From: Rhodobacter aestuarii
GTDB taxonomy: Bacteria > Pseudomonadota > Alphaproteobacteria > Rhodobacterales > Rhodobacteraceae
DNA: 64,000 bases
Assembly (NCBI RefSeq): GCF_900156655.1
Contig: NZ_FTOG01000001.1
Span: 186,001 to 250,000 of the forward strand
Direction of reading: 5' to 3'
This document shows, one piece after another, positions 26,553-34,704 of the stretch. The notes beneath the pieces are model-generated. The model was not told where the DNA came from. It saw only the letters and a list, made by a program, of their open reading frames with translations, and did not search any database. Both the position numbers and the translations under genes were made by a program. How positions within the stretch are numbered: the stretch's first letter is position 1; each line of letters starts with the position of its first letter.

Positions 26553-27043
26553 GCCTCTTTGGCACGCTTTCTGACGTGCTGGTCCAGTTAGAACGCTGGG
26601 CCAGCCGCGGGCTTGTGGTGCTGTTCGTGGGGCTTATCGCCGTGAATGTGGCGATGCGCTATCTCGCGGGGCGGCCCCTTGTCTTTGCCGAAGAATTGGC
26701 GGCGATTTTGCTTGTTTGGCTGACCCTTGTCGCGGTGTCGATTTCGATCCGCGACAAGGCCCAGATTGGCGTCACGCTTTTGCTCAATATGCTGCCGCGT
26801 CGGGTGCAAATGTGGGTCGATCTGCAGATCTGGGCGCTGATCGCGATCATGCTGGCGCTGTTGCTGCAAGCGGGGCTTGGCTGGGTCACCTCGCCCTCGG
26901 TGGGGTTTGAGCAGGTGATCACCACAGGCTGGGCGAAGGCTCCTTTCTTTTGGATCTTTCCGATCTTCTGCCTGACGGCGCTGGTGCATGTTTTGGCGCA
27001 TCTGAGCACGGCAGTCGCGGTCTTGCGGGGGGCATCCGCATGA
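26549..27043 (+). CDS. TRAP transporter small permease (DctQ), gentisate operon
   Basis: A 164-residue four-helix protein starting with GTG that overlaps the DctP stop (GTGA). ELAAILLVWLTLVAVSISIRDKAQIGVTLLLN is the DctQ family core. It overlaps the DctM gene by 4 bp. Confidence 0.86.
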   Translation: MSLFGTLSDVLVQLERWASRGLVVLFVGLIAVNVAMRYLAGRPLVFAEELAAILLVWLTLVAVSISIRDKAQIGVTLLLNMLPRRVQMWVDLQIWALIAIMLALLLQAGLGWVTSPSVGFEQVITTGWAKAPFFWIFPIFCLTALVHVLAHLSTAVAVLRGASA

Positions 27044-28302
27044 CCGGGGCTGTTTTTCTGGCACTTATGCTCACCGGAATGCCCATTGCTTTCGTGCTGA
27101 TTGGGGCGACGCTGGCTTTCGTGGCTTTTACAGGCAACACACCGATCTTGAACGCGATCCCGCAGATCGCCTTTGGCTCGGTGGAAAATTTCGATCTGCT
27201 CGCGATCCCGCTTTTCGTTTTGTTGGGCGAGATCATGAATGAAAGTGGCCTGACCCGGAGGATTATCTTGGCGGTGCGGGTCTGGCTGACGCGCTTGCCG
27301 CATAACCTTGTGATCGTGAACCTGATCTCCAACCTTGCACTGGCGGCAATCATGGGCTCTGCGACGGCACAGATGGCAGTGATGAGCCGCGTCGTGGTGC
27401 CGGAAATGGAGCGTGATGGTTACGATCGCGGCTATGCGGCGGCGCTCACGGCCTCGGCCGGGCTTTTGGGGCCGATCATCCCGCCCTCGATGGTGTTCAT
27501 CATCTATGGGGTGATCGCGCAGGTTTCGATTGCCGATATGTTCACTGCGGGGATCGTGCCGGGGATCACCCTTTTCGTTCTGATGATCGGCATCGCGTTG
27601 TGGCAGGCGGGGCGCAACCATGTGCCGCCGCCCGCAGAGGCGGGGCAGGTGCCTGTGTCGCGCTGGAAGGCCACCTTGCCGGGGCTCGTAACGATGCTGA
27701 TCCCGCTCAGCATCGTGGGCGGCATCACCGCTGGCGTCTTTACCCCCACCGAAAGTGCGGCAGCGGCGATTGTTTTGGCGCTTGTCTTTGGCGCGCTCGT
27801 GTTTCGGGAATTGCCGCTGCGCGCGATCCCGAAAATTCTTGATCGCACCGTGTCCAACTCGGCCATCGTGTTGTTTTTGATCATGACCGCCAAGGTCTTT
27901 GGCTGGGTTCTGACCTATAATCAGGTGCCCCAAGCGGTGGCGGCCTTTATCACGGGGCAGTCCGATGATCCGACGATCTTCATGCTGTTGATCATGCTGG
28001 CGCTGACCGCTGTCGGGATGTTCCTCGACGGGATCGCGGCGCTGATCATCCTCACGCCGATCCTTTTGCCGGTTGCCGTTGGTCAATATGGGATCGACCC
28101 GATCCAGTTTGGCGTGATGATCTCGCTCACCTTGGTGCTGGGGCTGCTGACTCCGCCTGTCGGTACGGGGCTTTATATCGCGGCCGCGCTTTCCAAGGTC
28201 ACGATCATGCGGCTTTCGCGCTTGGTGCTGCCCTATGTCGGCGCGGCGGTCTTTGTGATCCTTGCGACGATCTTTTTGCCTTGGATGGTCCACCCGTTTT
28301 AA
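27040..28302 (+). CDS. TRAP transporter large permease (DctM), gentisate operon
   Basis: 420 residues, about twelve helices. DctM motifs: IPLFVLLGEIMNESGLTRRI, IMGSATAQMAVMSRVVVPEM, LGPIIPPSMVFIIYGV and LLTPPVGTGLYIAAAL. The start at 27040 overlaps the DctQ stop by ATGA. It completes the second TRAP system of the window. Confidence 0.92.
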   Translation: MTGAVFLALMLTGMPIAFVLIGATLAFVAFTGNTPILNAIPQIAFGSVENFDLLAIPLFVLLGEIMNESGLTRRIILAVRVWLTRLPHNLVIVNLISNLALAAIMGSATAQMAVMSRVVVPEMERDGYDRGYAAALTASAGLLGPIIPPSMVFIIYGVIAQVSIADMFTAGIVPGITLFVLMIGIALWQAGRNHVPPPAEAGQVPVSRWKATLPGLVTMLIPLSIVGGITAGVFTPTESAAAAIVLALVFGALVFRELPLRAIPKILDRTVSNSAIVLFLIMTAKVFGWVLTYNQVPQAVAAFITGQSDDPTIFMLLIMLALTAVGMFLDGIAALIILTPILLPVAVGQYGIDPIQFGVMISLTLVLGLLTPPVGTGLYIAAALSKVTIMRLSRLVLPYVGAAVFVILATIFLPWMVHPF

Positions 28303-28377
28303 GGCGGGCCATCCTCGCACCACCCATCCCATCATCATCAGGGCCCGACCCGTCGCGGCCACAGGAGGAGACTTGCC

Positions 28378-29589
28378 ATGACCAAAGACCTTCCCATTTT
28401 GATCGCCGGGGGCGGCATTGGCGGCTTGGCCGCCGCCATTGGCCTTGCGCAAAAGGGCATTGCCACGCTGGTGCTGGAAAAGGCGCATCAGCTTGGCGAA
28501 ATTGGTGCGGGCATTCAGCTTGGCCCAAATGCCTTTCACGCGTTTGATTATCTGGGCGTGGGCGATGCGGCCCGGTCGCTTGCCGTCTATATTGATAATC
28601 TACGGCTGATGGATGCGATTTCGGGCAGCGAGATCACCCGCATCCCGCTCGATGAAGCGTTTCGCACCCGCTTTCGCAACCCCTATGCGGTGATCCACCG
28701 GAGCGATTTGCACGCCGCCTTTCTGCACGCTTGCGAGGCGCATCCACTGGTGACTTTGCGCACCGCAGCGGAGGTGGTGGATTACGACCAAGATACCACA
28801 AGCGTCACGGCAACGCTGGCCTCTGGCGAGCGGCTGCGCGGTGCGGCTCTGATCGGGGCAGATGGGCTTTGGTCCAAGGTGCGCCAAAAGCTGGTGGGCG
28901 ATGGCGCGCCGCGCGTTTCGGGCCACACCACCTATCGTTCGGTGATCCCGACCGATGACATGCCCGAAGATCTGCGCTGGAACGCAGCGACGCTTTGGGC
29001 CGGGCCAAAGTGCCATATCGTGCATTATCCGCTCAAGGGCTGGAAGATGTTCAACCTTGTCGTCACTTATCACAATGATGCGCCAAGCCCAGAGGCCGCC
29101 GTGCCGGTGGACCATGACGAGGTGCGCACTGGTTTTGCCCATGTCGCGCCCGTGGCACGCCAGATCATCGACCGCGGCCAGAATTGGAAGCGCTGGGTGC
29201 TGTGCGACCGTGACCCGGTGACAAACTGGATCGACGGGCGGGTGGTGCTTTTGGGCGATGCTGCGCATCCGATGCTGCAATATTTCGCGCAAGGGGCCTG
29301 TATGGCGATGGAAGATGCCGTGGCGCTGGCGCATTGCCTAGATCATCACGCCGGGTTGGATGCGGCCTTCGCCGAATACCAACGCCTGCGCGCCTTGCGC
29401 ACCGCACGGGTGCAACTCCAGTCGCGCGAAATTGGCCAGCATGTCTACCACCCCGCGGGGGCCCACGCGGCGCTGCGCAACGCAGTCATGAGTTCGAAAA
29501 CGCCTGAAAACTGGTATGACATCGTCGATTGGCTCTATGGCTCAACCGGGCTTGAAGGCGCGGTTTCCGCCGAAAGTCACGCCGCTTGA
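28378..29589 (+). CDS. FAD monooxygenase, probable 3-hydroxybenzoate 6-hydroxylase
   Basis: A 403-residue group A flavoprotein monooxygenase: GGGIGGLAAAIGLAQKG for FAD binding, GADGLWSKVRQKL (DG motif) and VVLLGDAAHPMLQYFAQGAC (GD motif). The QYFAQGAC MAMEDA segment and length match 3-hydroxybenzoate 6-hydroxylases, and the operon degrades gentisate, the product of that reaction. Salicylate 5-hydroxylation would need a multicomponent enzyme, which is absent. An AGGAGGAG ribosome site precedes the ATG. It is the last gene of the operon. Confidence 0.82.
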   Translation: MTKDLPILIAGGGIGGLAAAIGLAQKGIATLVLEKAHQLGEIGAGIQLGPNAFHAFDYLGVGDAARSLAVYIDNLRLMDAISGSEITRIPLDEAFRTRFRNPYAVIHRSDLHAAFLHACEAHPLVTLRTAAEVVDYDQDTTSVTATLASGERLRGAALIGADGLWSKVRQKLVGDGAPRVSGHTTYRSVIPTDDMPEDLRWNAATLWAGPKCHIVHYPLKGWKMFNLVVTYHNDAPSPEAAVPVDHDEVRTGFAHVAPVARQIIDRGQNWKRWVLCDRDPVTNWIDGRVVLLGDAAHPMLQYFAQGACMAMEDAVALAHCLDHHAGLDAAFAEYQRLRALRTARVQLQSREIGQHVYHPAGAHAALRNAVMSSKTPENWYDIVDWLYGSTGLEGAVSAESHAA

Positions 29590-29633
29590 GCCGATGAAAT
29601 CGGTCCGTCTCGACAGTGGATTGAGAACAGGAT

Positions 29634-29663
29634 TCACCCTGGCTGTGGTGAGAGTCAGGGTGA
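29634..29663. terminator. Hairpin after the gentisate operon
   Basis: TCACCCTGGCT (29634-29644) and AGTCAGGGTGA (29653-29663) pair over 11 bp with one G-U, closing an 8-base loop. No U tract follows, so it is at best an imperfect intrinsic terminator, or an mRNA 3'-end stabilising stem. It starts 45 bp after the monooxygenase stop. Confidence 0.4.
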
Positions 29664-29826
29664 TGATGCGCCTTACTGATTGAGGCATAACCGCTCATTC
29701 TGTGTTCTTTGTTGTTCTCAAGGGGCTTCGCGCGTAGGTTGAATGCCGTTGGTGTTGCAAAGAACTTGCACCACAGACTTTCCCTGCTTTGCCGCAGCTA
29801 TCGCGGTCGTGCTGGAAGATTTTCCA

Positions 29827-30594
29827 ATGACCTCAAGCATAAGGGCGCGAATGATGAGCGTTGATTTCATGGACCAAAAAGAGGCCGCCTTGGCGCTGGC
29901 CGAAACCGTGCGTGTCGACTTGGTCGGGGCGCTGACGGAAACGGCCTTGGCCCGTTTCGCGGATTTCGACCTAAGTGATGATGCAGCAAAAGCTGCGGCA
30001 CAAGCCATGGCGAGTGCCGAGCTTTCGCTGGCACTGGGGGGCGGCGTTGCCGAGGCGCTTGTGGCGCCTGAGGATTTGGGGGCCGCTGAGGCTTGGAATG
30101 CTGAAATCGGGGCACAAATTGCCGCCTATGCCGCCGAGGAAGGCTTGGGCGAGGCCGCGCTTGAGAGTTTGGTGGTCGACGCGCTCGAAACCGGGCTGTT
30201 GGCGATTGGGGATGTGCCTGAGGGCGATGTTCCGTTTTGGCCGGGGCCAAGCGAAACTTGGCAAAATCTCGCCCGCCCGGTGGGCGACACAGACCCGCCC
30301 GGCGGCACTGGGATCAAGCCGGTATATGACGAGGCCGCCCACCCGGTGATTGGCGACACCAGCCTCGTTCTTGATGCGATGGCCGAGGATTTCTTCGTCT
30401 TTTTCGAAACCAGTCTGGCCGAAAGCGGGGTTGAGAGCGACTTTGTGGACTTTGAAGGGCTTAGGTCTGTCGCGGATCATTGGGCGCAAACCGTCTGGGT
30501 CGCATGTGCGGAAGAGGGCGCGATTTCGGAAACCTTCTGGGCGGATCTAATTGAGTCGTTCTCAAGCGTCGTTTCCGGGGCACTTGAGGGGTAG
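29827..30594 (+). CDS. Acidic alanine-rich hypothetical protein
   Basis: A 255-residue protein I cannot assign to a family. It is rich in Ala, Glu and Asp and poor in Lys, mostly predicted helical, with a central Pro/Gly segment (WPGPSETWQNLARPVGDTD) dividing two helical parts. No signal peptide or membrane segment is visible from this start. GGAAG lies 8 bp before ATG 29827; a further upstream frame (from 29743) lacks a ribosome site. It stands alone between a hairpin and the broken polysaccharide genes. Confidence 0.5.
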   Translation: MTSSIRARMMSVDFMDQKEAALALAETVRVDLVGALTETALARFADFDLSDDAAKAAAQAMASAELSLALGGGVAEALVAPEDLGAAEAWNAEIGAQIAAYAAEEGLGEAALESLVVDALETGLLAIGDVPEGDVPFWPGPSETWQNLARPVGDTDPPGGTGIKPVYDEAAHPVIGDTSLVLDAMAEDFFVFFETSLAESGVESDFVDFEGLRSVADHWAQTVWVACAEEGAISETFWADLIESFSSVVSGALEG

Positions 30595-30658
30595 TGTGCG
30601 GTCGAAAGTTGGTCTGGCGCCGCCGGCGACGAACAGTCTTCACTGCCTCGGTGCGTGT

Positions 30659-30880
30659 TCAGCACGCGGCTTTTGGGACCGCATCGCCGGAGGTTTCCAG
30701 GTCGATATTGAGGACATCGCGGATCGCGGTCACCGCATCGACCGCGTTTTCGCGCATGTAAAGCTCCACCTCATAGAGCTTGGTATCGACAAGATACCGA
30801 TACCAAAACCCCTGAAGCACGTGGAACGCGGTCCCGGCGCGACCATCAAGGAAGCCATTCGCGATTATGGATTTCCTCAC
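30659..30880 (-). pseudogene. C-terminal fragment of a family 2 glycosyltransferase
   Basis: The 73-codon frame reads NGFLDGRAGTAFHVLQGFWY followed by RYLVDTKLYEVELYMRE. This resembles the C-terminal membrane-proximal end of bacterial GT2 glycosyltransferases, where GFLDGRAG and a hydrophobic helix with YLVD are common. The catalytic GT-A domain is missing. The first codon is a GTG without a ribosome site, and the frame begins inside the end of the broken Wzx gene. I read it as the right-hand end of a deletion. Confidence 0.5.
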
Positions 30881-31571
30881 CGGTATTGATGCGCGCAGGC
30901 AGGTTGCGCCGCATCAGTGCAAAGCTCATCAAGATGGCAGCTAAGGTCGCGCTCAGTTGTAGCCCAAGAACCCCCAGCGCGCCGTAAGGCCAGACCCATG
31001 CACCGAGCGTGATCACCAAAAATACCATCAGTGTCGGTCGGAACAATTGCTCGCCGAGCCCGCCCAATACGACCTTTTGATGCCCTGATAGGATGCCACG
31101 CTGCACCTGCTGCCAACTGAGCGCAGGGACCAGCAAAATAACCAAGGCGACAACGATACTTTCCTTTGGGTCCCAAGGCCAAAGACCGGTTTTTCGCCCA
31201 AGCCACCACGCTGCCGCCGCCAAAAGAGCCAAGGTGAGGCTCACCAAGCCCATCAAACGATACCCCCACTGGGTCAGGCCAGCGCTTACGGTGGGTGTAT
31301 TTTTTGCCTCCGCAATGGCGATCTCGCGCATCAATAAGGTAGGAAGGCCACCTGTAAGCGGGAGCGCCAAGAGCGTGGCGACACTGATCGCAAAAGCGAA
31401 AATCCCGAATTCCGTGACACCGAGCCCGCGCGAAAGAAGCGCTGTTACGATCAGGCCCATCCCGACCGAGGCAAAGCGAAGTGCGGTCAATCCCACCGCC
31501 CCGCGCAGGTATTTCCCGCCGCGTCCCAGCAGGCCAATCGTATTATGTACCGTTGCTGGCGTTTGAAACAT
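30846..31571 (-). pseudogene. Truncated Wzx-type polysaccharide flippase
   Basis: The 241 codons encode the N-terminal half of a MATE/Wzx-like oligosaccharide flippase: LRGAVGLTALRFASVGMGLI, LLSRGLGVTEFGIFAFAIS, then about six membrane segments. Family members are usually 400-500 residues, but this frame ends abruptly at EIHNREWLP just where the second half should begin. The following bases continue, in another frame, into a glycosyltransferase tail. The gene is therefore probably non-functional. AGGA precedes the ATG, so the intact start region was kept. Confidence 0.75.
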
Positions 31572-31923
31572 TCATATCCTGTGCGTCTGATCGATTGATC
31601 TGCGTCCTAGGCTACACAGGCTCGCACCCAAGCCAAGGCATAGAACCGCATCTCCGAAACATCTATTTGGATGGAATCGCGCACCACCTTTGCGCTTCAA
31701 TAGCTTAGATAAGTTCGCCTTCAGGTTGAATTTGAATTTATACCGATTTTCGACGATTTGTCACTAGAGCGCGGGGCCGAGAGGCTGGGCTGATCCACGG
31801 TTATTCCCGCGCGAATTGACGCATCATCCCCTTTGGGAGTGGCTTGCGGGGTCCGCATTCTGAGAATGAAGTTGCCCTCATCGGCTCTTCCCGCATAGGC
31901 TCCGCTTATCGACTGAGTGGCAA
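31572..31923. other. Intergenic region without recognised gene
   Basis: About 350 bp between the divergent broken flippase gene and the riboswitch. It is more AT-rich than its surroundings around 31700-31770. I see no convincing ORF, RNA or insertion sequence. It should contain the promoter for the riboswitch transcript, but I could not pick a clear -35/-10 pair. Confidence 0.6.
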
Positions 31924-32025
31924 CTAGGGTTCCGGGCACAGTGCCGCTGGACCGAGCGTTGCAGAGACCGGGGTGTTCCCGGCTGCACCCAAGGGACAAA
32001 AGCCCAGGGGAGGAGACGTCGAGAT
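31924..32025 (+). ncRNA. ykkC-class riboswitch (guanidine-I-like)
   Basis: The conserved blocks of the ykkC aptamer occur in order: CTAGGGTTCCG (31924-31934), a GGCAC/GTGCC hairpin, GCTGGACCGAG, a GC-rich stem (about 31961-31986) and GGGACAAAAGCCCAGGGGAG (31993-32012). It precedes an EamA exporter by 45 bp. Guanidine-I is the commonest ykkC class and often controls exporters. The related ppGpp, PRPP and ADP-sensing subclasses share much of this core and cannot be excluded by eye. AGAGACC at 31963-31969 is complementary to GGTCTCT just before the start codon, a possible switch in translation. Confidence 0.85.
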
Positions 32026-32069
32026 CAACCGCGCCATCGCCGCAAGGGCGGGCGCAAAAGGGGGTCTCT

Positions 32070-32942
32070 ATGACGCTTGCCTCATTGCTGTTGGTTGTTC
32101 TGGCCTCGTTTCTCCATGCCAGTTGGAACTTGCTTGCCAAACGCGCGGCCTCGGCGGGGCCGGTTTTTGTGCTGGCCTTTAGTTTGATTGCTTGGGTGAT
32201 CTATACGCCCTGGGTGGTTTGGCTGATTTGGCACGGTGGCTTCGCGCTCAGTTGGATGGGGGCGGGCGTTTTGCTCGCCAGTTCGGTGCTGCATCTGGGC
32301 TATAACCTGTGCTTACAGCGCGGCTATCAGCGGGCCGATCTTTCTGTCGTGTATCCCGTGGCGCGCGGCACCGGGCCGATGCTGTCCACCCTTGCCGCCT
32401 TTGTGGTCTTTCGCGAGCCCCCAACCAGCGCGGGTGTGGCGGGGCTGATCGCTGTGGTGGGCGGCATTGTCCTGATTGCCACGCAAGGCAACATCGCCGC
32501 CTTTCGCCGCCCCGAGGGGCAAGCGGGCGTGCGCTGGGGCCTGGCGACGGGCGGCTTTATCGCCAGCTACACGGTGACAGATGCTATGGCGGTGAAGATG
32601 CTGGGCATTGCGCCTGTTGTGCTCGATTGGGTGTCGAACCTGCTGCGGGTTCTCATGCTGTTGCCAATGGTGCTTGCGAACCCCGCGCGGGCGCGCGCTG
32701 CGATGCGTGGGCATTGGATCACGGCGCTGGGCGTGGGGATTTTGTCGCCGCTGTCTTACATTTTGGTGCTGACTGCGCTCACCCAAGGCGCGCCGCTGAG
32801 CCTTGTGGCGCCAATGCGCGAAATGTCGATGATGGTGGGCGCTTTGATGGGGATGCTGATCTTGCGCGAAACCGTGGGGCGCTGGCGGCTGATTGGTTGC
32901 GCGGTGTTGATTGGCGGGGTGATCTTGCTCTCTCAAGGCTGA
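32070..32942 (+). CDS. EamA/DMT exporter controlled by the ykkC riboswitch
   Basis: A 290-residue protein with ten hydrophobic segments in two EamA repeats (LASFLHASWNLLAKRAASAG in the first; RWGLATGGFIASYTVTDAMA opening the second). The ATG at 32070 is used; the open frame reaches back through the riboswitch and should not be read as coding. AAAAGGGGG provides the ribosome site. Given the aptamer, it may export guanidine or a guanidinium-like compound. EamA is not the usual SMR-type guanidine exporter, so the substrate is a hypothesis. Confidence 0.88.
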   Translation: MTLASLLLVVLASFLHASWNLLAKRAASAGPVFVLAFSLIAWVIYTPWVVWLIWHGGFALSWMGAGVLLASSVLHLGYNLCLQRGYQRADLSVVYPVARGTGPMLSTLAAFVVFREPPTSAGVAGLIAVVGGIVLIATQGNIAAFRRPEGQAGVRWGLATGGFIASYTVTDAMAVKMLGIAPVVLDWVSNLLRVLMLLPMVLANPARARAAMRGHWITALGVGILSPLSYILVLTALTQGAPLSLVAPMREMSMMVGALMGMLILRETVGRWRLIGCAVLIGGVILLSQG

Positions 32943-33034
32943 TCTTGCCACGCTCTGTGCTTGTTTCGAACCCAAAGCCGTGGTTCCAATGGGGTGAGCC
33001 GTTTCAACCGCTAAACGGGAGCCGCGCGCCTACC

Positions 33035-34684
33035 ATGACCAACCTGCGCCTCAACGCCCGCTATATTCCCTTTGCCGCTGCGCTTTTGCTGACCCTGCTC
33101 TCTGCGGTGACCTTGCTGTTCACTGGGTCGGCTTGGGTGCTTTTGGTGTTTTTGCTCGCGGCTGGCTTCAGCGCGCTTGGGGTCTATGACCTGCGCCAGC
33201 CGCGCCATGCGATTTTGCGCAACTACCCGATCATCGGCCATTTGCGCTACATGATCGAAAGCGTCGGGCCGGAGTTTCGGCAGTATTTCTTTGAATCCGA
33301 CCGCGACGAGGTGCCGTTCAGCCGGGAAATTCGCGGCCTAGTCTATCAGCGCGCGAAGGGGGTGGAAGATAAACGCCCCTTTGGGACGGTGGAATCCGTC
33401 TATGCCTCTGGTTTCAACTGGCTCACCCATTCGATCGTGCCGAAAACGATCAAGGATAGCAATTTCCGGGTGACGATTGGTGGGCCGGATTGCACGCAGC
33501 CCTATGAAGCCTCGATCTACAACATCTCGGCCATGAGCTTTGGGGCGCTGTCGGCCAATGCGATTTCCGCACTCAATCGCGGGGCGAAGGCGGGCGGTTT
33601 TGCCCATGACACGGGCGAGGGGGGCATTAGCCGCTATCACCGCGAAGGCGGCGGCGATCTGATCTATCAAATCGCCTCGGGCTATTTTGGGTGCCGCAAT
33701 GAGGATGGCAGCTTTTCAGCCGAGAAATTCGCCGCCCAAGCGCGCGATCCGCAGATCAAAATGATCGAGGTGAAACTGAGCCAAGGCGCAAAGCCCGGCC
33801 ATGGCGGGATGCTGCCAGCCTCAAAAATCAGCCCCGAAATTGCCGAGGCGCGCGGCATTCCGATGGACCGAGATTGTGTCTCGCCCGCCGCGCATTCGGC
33901 CTTTTCCAGCCCCCGCGAATTTATGGGCTTTATCGCGCAATTGCGCGAACTCTCTGGCGGTAAACCGGTGGGGTTCAAGCTGTGCATTGGCCATCGGCGG
34001 GAGTTTATGTGTTTGGTCAAAGCCATGCTGGCGACCGATATCGCGCCCGATTTCATTGTGGTCGATGGCAAAGAAGGCGGCACCGGGGCGGCGCCGCTTG
34101 AGTTTGTGAACCGGGTCGGCATGCCGATGCTGGAGGGGTTGCATTTCGTCCATAACACCCTGCGCGGGGCGGGGCTGCGGCGGCGCATCCGCATTGGGGC
34201 AGCGGGCAAGATCGTCTCGGCCTATGATATTGCGCGCGCCATGGCCTTGGGCGCGGATTGGTGCAATTCCGCGCGCGGCTATATGTTTGCGATTGGCTGC
34301 ATTCAGGCGCAGTCGTGCCATACCAACCGCTGCCCGGCGGGCATTGCGACGCAAGACCCCAAGCGGATGTTGGCGCTGGATGTGGGTGATAAAACCGCCC
34401 GTGTGACGCGGTTTCACAAAAATACGTTGCATGCTTTGGGCGAATTGGTGGGGGCGGCAGGGCTGTCGCATCCGTCGCAATTCCTGCCTTATCATTTCAT
34501 GTTCCGTAGCAAGAACAATGAGTTCCTAGACGGCAATGAAGTCTTTGAAGACCTGCCGGAGGGGTTCTTGGTCGATGGCTCAGATCATCCCGATTTGCAG
34601 GTCTGGTTGGATCGCTGGACCCGCGCCAGCCCCGAGACCTTTGTGGCGGAGCGGATGCCGAAAAACCGCTATGCCCTCTCATAA
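33035..34684 (+). CDS. FMN-binding glutamate synthase-family protein
   Basis: 549 residues: two N-terminal membrane helices (about 10-50) followed by a GltB-like FMN/synthase domain. Landmarks are YNISAMSFGALSANAISALN, GEGGISRYHREGGGDLIYQI, VVDGKEGGTGAAPLEFVNR and GADWCNSARGYMFAIGCIQA. The 3Fe-4S cysteines occur as C-x5-C-x4-C in CIQAQSCHTNRCPAG. No glutaminase domain or small subunit is nearby. Such stand-alone membrane-tethered versions are common in Proteobacteria, but their substrate is not established. The ATG at 33035 is preferred; the frame upstream is a shadow of the exporter gene. Confidence 0.85.
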   Translation: MTNLRLNARYIPFAAALLLTLLSAVTLLFTGSAWVLLVFLLAAGFSALGVYDLRQPRHAILRNYPIIGHLRYMIESVGPEFRQYFFESDRDEVPFSREIRGLVYQRAKGVEDKRPFGTVESVYASGFNWLTHSIVPKTIKDSNFRVTIGGPDCTQPYEASIYNISAMSFGALSANAISALNRGAKAGGFAHDTGEGGISRYHREGGGDLIYQIASGYFGCRNEDGSFSAEKFAAQARDPQIKMIEVKLSQGAKPGHGGMLPASKISPEIAEARGIPMDRDCVSPAAHSAFSSPREFMGFIAQLRELSGGKPVGFKLCIGHRREFMCLVKAMLATDIAPDFIVVDGKEGGTGAAPLEFVNRVGMPMLEGLHFVHNTLRGAGLRRRIRIGAAGKIVSAYDIARAMALGADWCNSARGYMFAIGCIQAQSCHTNRCPAGIATQDPKRMLALDVGDKTARVTRFHKNTLHALGELVGAAGLSHPSQFLPYHFMFRSKNNEFLDGNEVFEDLPEGFLVDGSDHPDLQVWLDRWTRASPETFVAERMPKNRYALS

Positions 34685-34704
34685 AGGGTCTTGATCGGGG
34701 CGAT

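Noticed and set aside
26659-28539. 626-codon minus-strand open frame opposite the second TRAP operon
   Set aside because: It runs across three clear genes on the other strand; composition (Arg, His, Gln, Asp) is that of the antisense of a membrane-protein gene, with no domain.
29590-29826. Insertion-sequence remnant next to the gentisate operon
   Set aside because: The inverted repeat at 29634-29663 is a single hairpin; no transposase fragment or target duplication could be identified.
31917-32069. N-terminal extension of the EamA frame through the riboswitch
   Set aside because: The bases match the RNA aptamer, and the ATG at 32070 has the ribosome site and begins the first membrane helix.
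31721-32140. 139-codon minus-strand frame in the riboswitch region
   Set aside because: No ribosome site, no protein-like pattern, and it overlaps the conserved ykkC aptamer on the other strand.
32309-33034. N-terminal extension of the glutamate-synthase-like frame
   Set aside because: It overlaps the EamA gene in another frame; the ATG at 33035 fits family N-termini.
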